Source: Chara braunii (Eukaryota; Streptophyta; Charophyceae; Charales; Characeae). From it: a DNA stretch of 26,168 bases. How positions within the stretch are numbered: position 1 is the stretch's first letter; the number at the start of each line of letters is the position of its first letter. Both the position numbers and the translations under genes were made by a program. Of this stretch, positions 18,285 through 26,168 are shown piece by piece. The notes beneath the pieces are model-generated. The model had not been told where the DNA came from and made no database searches. It saw only the letters and a program-made list of their open reading frames with translations. The stretch is taken from NCBI GenBank assembly GCA_003427395.1, contig BFEA01000503.1, positions 873,108 to 899,275 on the forward strand, given 5' to 3'.

Positions 18285-18286
<2 letters not shown>
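17282..18286. other. No gene seen; short (GAT)n at 17564-17582
   Basis: The 164-codon plus frame starting at 17220 runs out of the tandem repeat and through (GAT)n, with no family or splice support. The rest is unique sequence with a GT/GA-rich patch near 17888. Confidence 0.5.

Positions 18287-18356
<70 letters not shown>
18287..18356. repeat. (GA)35 microsatellite
   Basis: An uninterrupted GA dinucleotide run of 70 bp. Confidence 0.97.
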
Positions 18357-18358
<2 letters not shown>

Positions 18359-18370
18359 ACACTCGTAATG

Positions 18371-18618
18371 TTAAAAGTTTTCAGTTCCCATCCGAAAAAC
18401 CCAAACTGTGTGGTTCAAACGCTCTCTGAATTCCAAGTGCCCGATTCCCCATCGCCCTGACAGGAAGCGGCCGACTATGGCTTCCCTGGGCATGTCACCG
18501 CTCTGCTTGTTGATTTCGACCTGCATTGCGTTGGCAGTTGCCTGCTTGAACACACCTATATTGCCTGCTTGATCAACGTTGAAATAGACATAAACATCAG
18601 TACAATACTTGTGAAGCC
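18371..18618 (-). other. Possible coding exon, unrecognised
   Basis: On the minus strand AATTGCAG precedes an open frame reading LHKYCTDVYVYFNVDQAGNI, then ATANAMQVEINKQSGDM and AIVGRFLSGRW. Codon composition looks coding. It loosely resembles the frame at 15313-15702. A donor could lie at FL|GTCAGG, but this is weak. The family is unknown. Confidence 0.3.
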
Positions 18619-19319
18619 CTGCAATTGCCATTATTTGATCGAGCAAGAGAACAATATCACGGTTTTATCACCCTCTTGCTGCTTGTAGAAAACTCGCCAC
18701 ATTCCTTTCAGCCAGCCGAAACAGCGCTCCGCGCACTTCCGGACAGATTAGTGTGTGTCATTGGAGCGCAAACAGTTCCCTTGCGGTTGGTCAGGGGATG
18801 GATGCAGCAGCCATGCGAGGCTCAACATCGATTGACCCTCGCCCCGCTGTCAAATCGCACTGCTTTGTTCGAGAAGAAACCTTCACTCATCGCCCGCTGT
18901 CGTAGAGGGAGGATGTGCGCAACACTCTCCTGCGGTCACACTCGCCGTGTGCATTCAATTGCTGTCGCATGCCCAAATACCAAACCTGTCCCCTACCCTG
19001 TCACAGGACTCCCTGCTGGCGAACCTGCTAAGGGAACATGCCCGGACACGAGCGGGCTCAATCGGCTGCCGCATGTGGGTGCACTGTTTTTCCAGATGTG
19101 GGCGAACATGACTCAACAATCCTTCTAACAGTGGTGAAGGAAAACGGGAGTAGGACCTGAATCGCCTATTGCCCCATAGGAAATGCGGATTGCGCATGTC
19201 CTCCATATCCTCCCCGTTCTCTGCTTCACCCAAACCGATCGAGGCACTCCACCTGACCTCACCTCGGACAGCGCACATACTCTTGTTCGGATGTGATGGA
19301 AGATGGGCACGACGCTCAC

Positions 19320-19481
19320 TGAAGACAAACGATGGCTGACACCGCACTCAAGCTCCCTTGCTCTGGCAGGAGGGGCTTGGTGATTGGCTTCTGACAACGA
19401 CCCATGACGGAGAACGAACTGCACGAGCAAGAGCAGAAAGCAACTGGATGTCCTCCTGCGCTGCATGGTGAGCCGGGTCAT
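19320..19481 (-). other. Possible first exon encoding a signal peptide
   Basis: ATG at 19481-19479 lies in a strong context (GGCAGCCATGACC). The frame begins MTRLTMQRRRTSSCFLLLLV and continues QFVLRHGSLSEANHQ: a basic start, a hydrophobic core and a polar stretch, as in a secretory signal. A plausible donor TTCA|GTGAGC ends it after 54 codons. The exons at 18371 and 15313 lie downstream on the same strand. The opposite strand is also open over part of this region, which lowers confidence. Confidence 0.3.
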
Positions 19482-19550
19482 GGCTGCCTCCTCGGTAATC
19501 AAGTAGAGTCGCACTTACAAATCGCCAGCTAGGTCCGGCATACTCCGCTA

Positions 19551-19572
19551 ACAGCTGTATAACAGCTGTATA
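19551..19572. repeat. Two copies of the palindrome ACAGCTGT
   Basis: ACAGCTGTATA occurs twice in direct repeat about 75 bp upstream of the possible minus-strand ATG at 19481. On the minus strand it includes TATACA. A promoter role is only a guess. Confidence 0.35.
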
Positions 19573-19582
19573 CTCGCAGCCC

Positions 19583-19808
19583 GCTTATCACCATGCCATG
19601 CCCACTCTACTCACAGATCCCCTCAACAACAACGCGACACCCAAGGAAGAGTATACCTTCGAGTTCGCCCGTGTACCTGTCTCTTATACACATCTAGATG
19701 TGTATAAGAGACAGGCTTATCACCATGCCATGCCCACTCTACTCACAGATCCCCTCAACAACAACGCGACACCCAAGGAAGAGTATACCTTCGAGTTCGC
19801 CCGTGTAC
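19583..19808. repeat. 94-bp exact duplication flanking a library adapter (artefact)
   Basis: 19583-19676 and 19715-19808 are identical. Between them lies a 38-bp adapter junction. A true Tn5 insertion would duplicate 9 bp, not 94. The true locus most likely contains this sequence once, so about 132 bp (19677-19808) should be removed. Confidence 0.95.
19677..19714. other. Nextera mate-pair junction adapter (Tn5 mosaic ends)
   Basis: CTGTCTCTTATACACATCT (19677-19695) is followed directly by its reverse complement (19696-19714). This is the engineered 19-bp Tn5 mosaic end, present as the back-to-back pair left at circularisation junctions in mate-pair libraries. The peptide VSYTHLDVYKRQ in the frame across it is a well-known contamination signature. 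Confidence 0.98.
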
Positions 19809-20352
19809 ATGCTCTGCGGGACAAAAACCACAGCGCATCTTTTCTTCGGGAATGACTTCGCTCTGCTGTGCATCCTGAATGCCCGGTTAGGTGCCGGAGC
19901 CAAGCACTATAAGTGGGTTTAGAAACTTGCCTGTTCACGACGTTGGCGCAAAAAGAACACATTCAATTTTATCGGACCCCCCAAAAAAGATAAAACAGAA
20001 CGGATTTATGCAGGGCGCTATTTTCGCAAATGGCAGAGAATCTCACCTGTGCCCGTTGTGATCAGCTACACACGTGCGACTGGGCGGGCTAGTCAAACCG
20101 CAAACAGGCGATAGCAAACCCTGCAGAATTTGCGAGAACACAAGCACTGCGTGCATATGTCCTGAGTGCCTTCGCACAAGTGAGCGCGCACACATGTGTG
20201 CGTCCCATTCCATCTTACAATCCATACGCAACATCGGCACAATCGGAACATACATAAGACCTTTCGAGAAAAGTTTCGACCTATACCGACTCCAAAGCCT
20301 GCCACTGACAGAACCAAGGTCAGCTGCAGGACAGAACTTTCACCGCGAATAA
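19809..20352 (+). other. Possible broken coding region with Cys-rich motifs
   Basis: Protein-like blocks occur in order on the plus strand. They are HLFFGNDFALLCILNARLGA ending at a stop at 19922, MAENLTCARCDQLHTCDW from an ATG at 20030 in good context (GCAAATGG), and, in another frame, PCRICENTSTACICPECLRT with RAHMCASH downstream (about 20122-20215). The last resembles a zinc-binding CX2C...CXCX2C...HXCX2H arrangement. The first loosely recalls RNase H-fold transposase cores in which an acidic residue is followed by a hydrophobic run. This is a weak impression, and I cannot name a family. Frames change between blocks, so it is either spliced or broken. Confidence 0.25.
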
Positions 20353-20879
20353 AGATCAAATGCCGTCAATCAACTTTCTTTCACTCACTTGTTGCTCCCA
20401 TGTCAGCCACGTGACAAGGTGATTGGCAGAGGTCAATCAAGTTGAATCGCCTCTTCTTCCGCAACGAATCCCAAATTCGTTCCCGGGACAAAACAATCCA
20501 TATGTGATCATTCCTCGACTGCAATGGATGGAAAACATTACAAGTTGCTGCCCTGGATTCAGAGAAAATCTGCATGGCTCACCAGATTACGCTAACGACA
20601 GTGAAGTAAAAAAGAATGAAGACTGCAAAATAATTTAATAAACCCTCTCTGCTGAGCACCGCTTCCCCCGCAAGCAGAGGGCCAGAAATACCAAAAGCTT
20701 ATAAGGAGGGATGCACCTGTTTCAGTCCTACCAACAAAATTTAAAGACCAGGATGAGAAAATGGTCTATTAAAATATTATTGTCCATTTCTAAAAACAAC
20801 AAAACAAAAGACAAGGAAAACACATAAGGTCTACCTACCTCTACCTCATGCTCGCATGGAGGTATTTCACTTTACCTTG

Positions 20880-20903
20880 TTCAGTTCAGTTCAGTTCAGT
20901 TCA
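20880..20903 (+). repeat. (TTCAG)n pentamer repeat
   Basis: About five TTCAG units, just upstream of the U6 fragment. Confidence 0.85.
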
Positions 20904-20963
20904 AATCCTCCCCCACTGGACCCCCAGTATTTACTTTGTGAAGCGAATACAAAATGTTAACCT

Positions 20964-21042
20964 GTCCTTCGGGACATCTGTTAAAATGGGAACGATACAG
21001 AGAAGATTAGCATGCCACCAAAAAAAAAAAAAAAAAAAAAAA
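20964..21042 (+). pseudogene. U6 snRNA retropseudogene: 5' 56 nt plus A23 tail
   Basis: GTCCTTCGGGACATCTGTTA starts like plant U6 (5' stem-loop). It continues with GGAACGATACAGAGAAGATT AGCATG, the highly conserved region containing the ACAGAGA box. After about 56 nt (21019) U6 sequence stops and 23 As follow, so the catalytic 3' half is missing. GTTAACCT lies directly before (20956-20963) and after (21043-21050) as an 8-bp target duplication. It is a reverse-transcribed, 3'-truncated copy made by LINE-type machinery and not a functional snRNA gene. Confidence 0.93.
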
Positions 21043-21050
21043 GTTAACCT

Positions 21051-21970
21051 CATTACCTCGGTGAATTTAATTTTAATTTCGGACTAGGCTGCACCTACTG
21101 ACATCAATGTTGCATTGCGGGCCTGGAGTCCTGCCAGGGGCTGAACGGGTCAAGTCACAGCCAAAATAAATCTTCGTAAAACAGAAGACATCGAGTACAG
21201 ACTGGCAAAGCAGTATGCCGATTCAGATCCAAAATTTATTTTCAAAGAAGATGCGCAGAGCAGGTCGGTCTGCGAGGAGAATCAAGTCAGAACAACATGC
21301 AACTACAAAGCAATGAAAGCATAGATGCAGTAAAGGCTTTGAGATCCGTCTACTGGGGCTACTCCTGTACGGCAGGGTGTGAGAGTTCAATACAGCCAGA
21401 CAACCAAAATCCATTATGACCTTCATAAAGACCAATGGATGCATGGAGAGAGAAGGGAGGGGAGGTGGCAGAGGAGAGGTGGGTGAATGCAAGAGTGAGG
21501 AGGGGGGGAAGGAGGAGGGCGAAAAGCAAACCGATGAAACGGGTGGAACGCACTTACACAACCAAACCAAAGACAAATTAGGAAAATAAATCGATTCCGT
21601 TACAATTCAAAAATGAATATAAGTACAGAAATGATGAGAAATCTCCTTCCGCTTATATATACACATGCCTGCCCACGTCTACTACGTCTAACGCAACTGT
21701 GACTGACATAAGCGGCATGGCTGAGAGAGGGAATGCCAACCAAAGCATATCAGCCATAAGAGCAAAACCACCATAGAAAATATCTCAACTTTATTATACC
21801 ATTTCTAACCAATGTTGACGGCAAAGCCGTGTTGTTCTACACTGGATTGCAACAAGTCAGTTACAGTGCTGGCTATAGACCGGGGCAACTGGGCGCCAAA
21901 AATAGAATAAAATGAACAAGGCCAATAAATGGAGGGACTATTTCCTCACTCAATCAACACTACGGATTCG
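21051..21970. other. No gene seen; may hold the 3' UTR of the coiled-coil gene
   Basis: Open frames are short and unsupported. On the minus strand an AATAAA lies at 21795-21790, about 390 bp past the stop codon at 22186, and another at 21240-21235. Either could be a poly(A) signal for the gene on the right. Transcript data are absent. Confidence 0.35.

Positions 21971-22025
<55 letters not shown>
21971..22025. repeat. A55 homopolymer
   Basis: Fifty-five As on the plus strand (Ts in the direction of the adjacent gene). I found no target duplication around it, so it is not clearly a retroposon tail. Confidence 0.95.
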
Positions 22026-22026
<1 letters not shown>

Positions 22027-22185
22027 ATGTGGTACAGAAGGTTGCTCTGAAATGACTGCAAAGAACTTTAACATACCAAGTAATTGAAAACGTGTAGGAA
22101 AGCTCCACTGAGGACGATCCATTTGAATTTTGAATCCAAAGCAGTTTGAAGACGAACCAACCAAAGGTTCGAGACGCAGGCCGAA

Positions 22186-24027
22186 TCACCCAGACTCTTC
22201 TTCCTTTGGACGAACAACGCAGCGCTCGTACAGTGCAAGTAGGTCCTTCTTTGTCGGCCGCCCTAGTTTGAGAAGCTCGTGGCCGAAATCGTTTCGAGTG
22301 ATCTCCTGTTTCAGCTTTGTCATAGTCCACTTCTCATAGTCTTTTGCCTGCTGCGAAGCCACCACCACGCCATGCTCTGGCTGTGGCGTCGCCTCCACTA
22401 GCTCTCTTCCCGAGCTTCCCTCTGCCATATCGGCAGTGCTGTCTCGCTTTCTGATAGAAAACAGATCATCTCCGTTCTGTTGCGCCACCTGCTCCACTTC
22501 AATAACAGTCTCGTCGACGTCCATAGCCTCTGCGACCCTCCTGCGCTTCAACCTGCCAGGAGCGCCAACGGATTCTCCTACTGTGTATGCTTTTAACTGC
22601 CCGTCAAGCTCTTCTTCCCGTCTCCTGGCATCAAGGAGCTGCTGTTCCAGCCTCTGCATTTCCCTTTCCCTCATGCTAAGCTGTCTTGCCAAATCCTCCG
22701 CCCTCGTCATCTCTTTCTGTTTTGCTCCAGCGAGTTCTTCTTTGAGTGTGTGCAACTCCGCTTTAATTGCTTCAACCTCTCTCGTTTTTTCGAATGCCAT
22801 TCGTGATGCTTCCTCTATCTGTCGATTAGCATGCAACATTGCATCCTCCAGCCTCTCGTTGGCGTTCCTCTTCTCTTCCTCAGTTTGGGCCAGCAAACGC
22901 CGCACTTTCTTCAATTCCATGTCGCTATTCTCCTTCAGCTTTTCAAACTTATCCCTCCAAGTGCTTGCCTGCTTGACAGCCTCTGCGTGCTTCGAATCCG
23001 CCTCCTGCACATGGACCCCCCTGGCACGCTCCATATCTTGAACCATGGCCTCGATACTATCCTTTTCTTTCTTTATCCGTTCAAGATCGCCCTTTGCTAA
23101 AACCATCTTCTCCTGCAGCCTCTGCAGCTCTTCCCTTACGCTCACTTCTCTTTTCTCGGCATTCACCCTTTCATGCTGCTCCATGGCTAGCAGCTCTTGG
23201 ACTTCGCTGATGGCTTTCAGTTTGCCTTGTTCCTCGTCACACAGCAACTTCTCCTTCTCCTTCAGCAAAGACTCTGCTTTCTCCGCCCTTTTCCTTGCCT
23301 CGTCCAGCCTTAGCGTAGTCTGCTCTAAAGTCGACTTCACGGTGTCCCTCTCCTTCGCAGTGGCGGCAATTTGACTAGATTCAGACAGCACCTGCCTCTG
23401 TAGCTCCTGCACCTTCTTCTCCAGCTCATTTTCTATCTCCTTTTGCTTGTCAAGCTTCTGTCTCAAGCCTTCATGACTCTGTCTCAGGGAATCATAACCC
23501 TGCCTCAGCTGACTCAGCTCTGCCTCCCGTGCCTCGACCGAGCGCATCGCGTCTGATTTCCCTCCCCTCTCCCTTGCTAGCTTATCTTCAAGCGCCTTCA
23601 CAGCCGACTGCTGCTTCGTTATGTTCTCTTGCAGTTCAGCTTCCCGTTCTGCAAAAGACGACCTGTTTGCTTCGAGCAATCTCTGAGCCTCGGCCAGTTC
23701 GGCTTTCAGTCGAGCTTCAACCACTCGGATTTCTTCTTTCTGCTTGTTTGCCGAGATCGCCATTGCCCGCGAGTCCTTCTCCAACTGAGTCATATGTTTG
23801 ACTTGCTCCTCTGCAGCCTTTTGCGCTTTGGCAGCTACCTCAGCCTGTCCCACCGCCCTGTCCCTCTCCTTAACCGCAGCAGCTTCTGCCATCCTCGCGT
23901 CTCTCACCTCTCTTTCTGCATTTGCTGCACGAGAATGGGCCTGATCAGCTGCCTCATTAACTCGTTTTAGCTCCGCTTTGACAGTCTTCAGCTCCTGATC
24001 CAGAACAGCTAGTGAGATGTCCTTTTC
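22186..24027 (-). CDS. Coiled-coil protein with SAP-like C terminus, terminal exon
   Basis: 613 codons plus TGA (22186-22188). The exon starts after TTTTTTGCAG at 24028. From its start to about residue 480 it is almost continuous heptad-like sequence rich in E, K, Q, A and L (for example EKDISLAVLDQELKTVKAEL), a long coiled coil with internal Ala/Glu-rich blocks. RLKRRR at about residue 495 is a likely nuclear localisation patch, followed by an acidic, disordered stretch (MDVDETVIEVEQ). The end (about residues 566-608, including WTMTKLKQEITRNDF and LGRPTKKDLLALYERC) resembles a SAP-type helix-turn-helix that binds DNA or chromatin. Coiled-coil nuclear proteins of plants with an N-terminal FHA domain are one candidate family, but no such domain is visible here. 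A nuclear structural or chromatin role is inferred. Confidence 0.88.
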   Translation of the reverse strand, partial: EKDISLAVLDQELKTVKAELKRVNEAADQAHSRAANAEREVRDARMAEAAAVKERDRAVGQAEVAAKAQKAAEEQVKHMTQLEKDSRAMAISANKQKEEIRVVEARLKAELAEAQRLLEANRSSFAEREAELQENITKQQSAVKALEDKLARERGGKSDAMRSVEAREAELSQLRQGYDSLRQSHEGLRQKLDKQKEIENELEKKVQELQRQVLSESSQIAATAKERDTVKSTLEQTTLRLDEARKRAEKAESLLKEKEKLLCDEEQGKLKAISEVQELLAMEQHERVNAEKREVSVREELQRLQEKMVLAKGDLERIKKEKDSIEAMVQDMERARGVHVQEADSKHAEAVKQASTWRDKFEKLKENSDMELKKVRRLLAQTEEEKRNANERLEDAMLHANRQIEEASRMAFEKTREVEAIKAELHTLKEELAGAKQKEMTRAEDLARQLSMREREMQRLEQQLLDARRREEELDGQLKAYTVGESVGAPGRLKRRRVAEAMDVDETVIEVEQVAQQNGDDLFSIRKRDSTADMAEGSSGRELVEATPQPEHGVVVASQQAKDYEKWTMTKLKQEITRNDFGHELLKLGRPTKKDLLALYERCVVRPKEEESG

Positions 24028-24513
24028 CTGCAAAAAACAGTGTTAAAAAACTCAGCTAATATCACTCGAAACCATTCAAAAACTTAGCGAATATCACTCA
24101 AAACCATTCGAAAACTTAGCGAATATCACTCAACACCAGGAGCTGTTCCTAAGCGACCTCGCCCTCGAGTAACATCTTCCAACTCTGTTCAACCAGTGCA
24201 CCTCAACTTTCTACCTCCCATCCATCCTGCTCCCTCGAGTACCCTTGGCATCACAATGCCATTCTGTCCATCTTGCCCCCCCCCCCCCANAAAGGACTAG
24301 TCCTCTAGTTCATCACTGACACCCCACCTTTTCCGTTCGCAACACTTTTATTACTCTAACGAGAGATTGCAGGTAGTAGAGAGCATTGCAAAAAGACTAA
24401 CGGGATGTGGAAATAAATGGAACAGAATCTGGTTGCCAGCGTGGAGTTTTCACATTGGCCTCTGTATCCATGAAGCGACATGATCAGGACAAAGAAAGAC
24501 AGATTCCATTTAC
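24028..24513 (-). other. Intron of the coiled-coil gene
   Basis: The donor AAG|GTAAAT at 24513 and acceptor TTTTTTGCAG| at 24028 join the two exons in phase 0. It contains a 32-bp tandem repeat (AATATCACTC starting at 24058, 24090 and 24122) and one undetermined base within a C-run near 24291. Confidence 0.85.
24058..24134 (+). repeat. 32-bp tandem repeat, about 2.5 units, inside the intron
   Basis: AATATCACTCRAAACCATTC recurs every 32 bp with few changes. Confidence 0.9.
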
Positions 24514-24591
24514 CTTAAGCTTCTCAGCAAGTTGGGACGTCTCTTTCGCAGATTTCTTCCCTCTTCCCTGAAGTTCCTTGATCTCCTTATC
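24514..24591 (-). CDS. Coiled-coil protein, internal 78-bp exon
   Basis: 26 codons between acceptor TTCCTGCAG| (24592) and donor AAG|GTAAAT (24513). The translation DKEIKELQGRGKKSAKETSQ then LAEKLK leads in phase 0 into EKDISLAV of the next exon. The heptad pattern continues and both exons begin with an Asp/Glu-Lys pair. No stop occurs across the junction. The size is a multiple of three and the splice sites are close to consensus. Confidence 0.8.
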
Positions 24592-25456
24592 CTGCAGGAA
24601 TTACAGAACAGGTCGAGCGTGCCACAGCAAAAGAGAGAGAAAATCTTGTCAACGCCCCCCCCGACCAGACCGAAATCACGACGGGCCTCCTCCATCATAG
24701 CAAGGTTAGGACGGTTTTCGCCACAAAGTATAGACCACGGATGATAAGTAGGTAACCAGTGTGTACGAACCAAGTAGGTATAAGGTGGGCAGATGCATGC
24801 GTACAGATACAATTCAACTCTGCAAAATGCGCAAGTGTGCATACTTGACAACACTGGCATTCGGATAGCGACTCTGTTTTTCTGTTCGGACTCTTCCCGG
24901 CAATGGTGAACTAAAGGATGTACTTCCAATCTAAACAGAGGTGTCCTCAGTCCAAGCTCACAGAAGTTTCCATGACCAAGCAGCTCTAGCATCTTCATCT
25001 TTCCATGGAAGGGTGTACGGCACTGTATGCCTACTATGCCACCACCAGAGAGGCCTCTTGTCTACACTTCAATCTTCAACCTGACAATGGGCTTCCTCTC
25101 TTTCCAACAAGATAGAATGTCCTTCAACAGCACATTGAAGACCAACACATTGAAGACCAACACATGGACAATAGCAACTGCTGCCAGTAGCTGGTGAAAG
25201 GAACCCAAACATCAGAGAAGGGGGAGGGAGCAAGGAGCAAAAGGCTTTAGACAAACAAGAAGGCAGCTAAGGAGCACGCAGATAGCAAGCGCTAAAGGCT
25301 AGAGAGAGCAGGCAGCTACGGGCTTTGAGGCGATGGATGTATCGATAGGCATATGGATATACCAATAATTCTATGGATAAAACCAATAGTCAGAGAGAAG
25401 AAGTGAGGAGGGAGACGGCCAATGAAACAAGTATCTAGAGGGTCCAACGAACATAC
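24592..25456 (-). other. Probable intron of the coiled-coil gene
   Basis: No coding segment with convincing splice sites was found between the 78-bp exon and 25457. A short tandem CACATTGAAGACCAA pair lies at about 25132-25160. Small additional exons could be missed. Confidence 0.4.
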
Positions 25457-25503
25457 CTTTCTTGGCCTTTCGACCAAGATCGAGTGAAGCATATTTTTCT
25501 GAT
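25457..25503 (-). CDS. Possible first coding exon of the coiled-coil gene
   Basis: On the minus strand a T10 tract and CCTAAACAG| (25504) precede 47 bp ending in AAAG|GTATG. Only one frame joins the next exon without a stop. It contains ATG at 25492-25490 (A at -3) and reads MLHSILVERPRK before the junction in phase 0. The gene could therefore start here with a spliced 5' UTR, or the exon could be internal with the frame coming from further upstream. Without transcript data this stays tentative. Confidence 0.4.
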
Positions 25504-26168
25504 CTGTTTAGGCAAAAAAAAAAGGTGCAATCAACATTTGTTAAACTTCCAGTACCCCATATAACTGGTTGATCAAATCCGTGTGCCGCACTACAGGAAT
25601 GGAGTCCGCATATTCAGCCCCGTAACCCTGCCCAGCTCCAAATCAGCAGCCGGCTCTGCTTGCGTTACGTCCACCCCCAAAAATCTCACAGCTTCATTAC
25701 AGGACCCACCCTTCTGAACCACCCTTTGCTGGCCTAGGTGCAGTGGTGCACTATTAGCCAACCACGAGACTCGGGATATGGAATATCGAGCGATTTTTTA
25801 TGCGAGTTAGGCAGGTTAACACCTGAAAGGGCGCACGAAAGGTCCCGATTGGCACTTCCCGATCATCCCTAAATAATTCTGTGGAAGAAATTGATATTCC
25901 ATGGTCAAGCTTTTGCAGCGCCTACATTTATAGTCTTCTGATAAATGACAACTTGCTTCATGGGGCATCCAACATCTGCAGAAAAGCATAGAAAACGTAG
26001 TGCACACCTATTGAATTGCTAGATTCCATCATCAAGAAGAATACGACTGCAAAAGGACAAAATCCCAGAAGCTCCATGACGTGGTGTCCCTTCCGTGCAC
26101 AGTACTTTGTCCGTAAGCGTAAAAGTAGTCTAACCGATGTTCAAAAGCTGGGTCATCTCTCCTTTGGG
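25504..26168. other. No gene confidently seen
   Basis: This should be the 5' UTR, promoter or further upstream exons of the minus-strand gene. The 63-codon Cys-rich minus frame at 25816-26007 has no splice or family support. Confidence 0.35.

Noticed and set aside
18625-19128. 167-codon plus-strand frame
   Set aside because: No family, no splice support, and the opposite strand is open over part of the same region.
19677-19714. Natural Tn5 insertion
   Set aside because: The sequence is the engineered 19-bp mosaic end, there is no transposon body, and the flanking duplication is 94 bp rather than 9 bp.
19598-19922. Frame containing VSYTHLDVYKRQ, and frame starting MCIRDR
   Set aside because: Both translate the library adapter junction.
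20964-21019. Functional U6 snRNA gene
   Set aside because: The 3' half is missing, it is followed by a poly(A) tract and target duplication, and no upstream promoter elements are seen.
21971-22025. Retroposon tail at the A55 run
   Set aside because: No matching target duplication could be found upstream, and no recognisable retroposed body.
22436-23041. 201-codon Ser-rich plus-strand frame
   Set aside because: Antisense shadow of the coiled-coil exon.

Overview
The window reads as nuclear DNA of a eukaryote, most likely of the green lineage. A decayed U6 snRNA copy has a plant-type 5' stem (GTCCTTCGGGAC), a long LINE has an L1-type reverse transcriptase, and the one convincing host gene is split by GT-AG introns. 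Simple repeats, long homopolymers, an 894-base N gap and many transposon relics point to a large, repeat-rich genome assembled from short reads. A charophyte such as Chara would fit, but this sequence cannot prove it.

Layout. 1-1345 holds simple repeats (GT-rich minisatellite, GT/GA and CA/GA tracts, a T7G array) and no gene. 1777-2313 holds one copy of an unnamed G-rich, TATA-bearing repeat and an inverted pair of 85-bp units. 2376-6273 is a 5'-truncated, broken LINE on the minus strand with an exact 13-bp target-site duplication. 6389-7258 and 9268-9425 hold short repeats and foldback elements, including three copies of a 155-bp family with GGTCCCACTAGC ends. 7380-8282 is a reverse-transcriptase ORF with an intact YVDD. 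9525-10400 holds two more copies of the TATA-bearing repeat in opposite orientations plus GC-rich material. 10914-11703 is a shattered relative of the 7380 reverse transcriptase, with a damaged zinc knuckle at its N terminus. 11739-12938 (spanning the N gap) and 13336-13573 are two elements with terminal inverted repeats and 8-bp target duplications, as expected for hAT-type DNA transposons. 13676-14322 holds hairpins. 14828-14919 is a C43/A39 block. 15313-20352 contains several possible but unrecognised exons, a 23-bp tandem repeat and a sequencing-library adapter artefact (19677-19714 plus a 94-bp duplication). 20964-21042 is a polyadenylated U6 fragment inside an 8-bp duplication.

The one solid host gene lies on the minus strand at the right end: a 1842-bp terminal exon (22186-24027), a 78-bp upstream exon (24514-24591) and a possible first coding exon (25457-25492). 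It encodes a long coiled-coil protein with a basic nuclear-localisation-like patch and a C-terminal SAP-like segment.

Together these describe a transposon graveyard beside a host gene. The LINE and the U6 fragment both carry the marks of target-primed reverse transcription (A tail plus target duplication), so a LINE-type machinery was active in this lineage. The two related reverse transcriptases look like a separate, Penelope-like or related, family.
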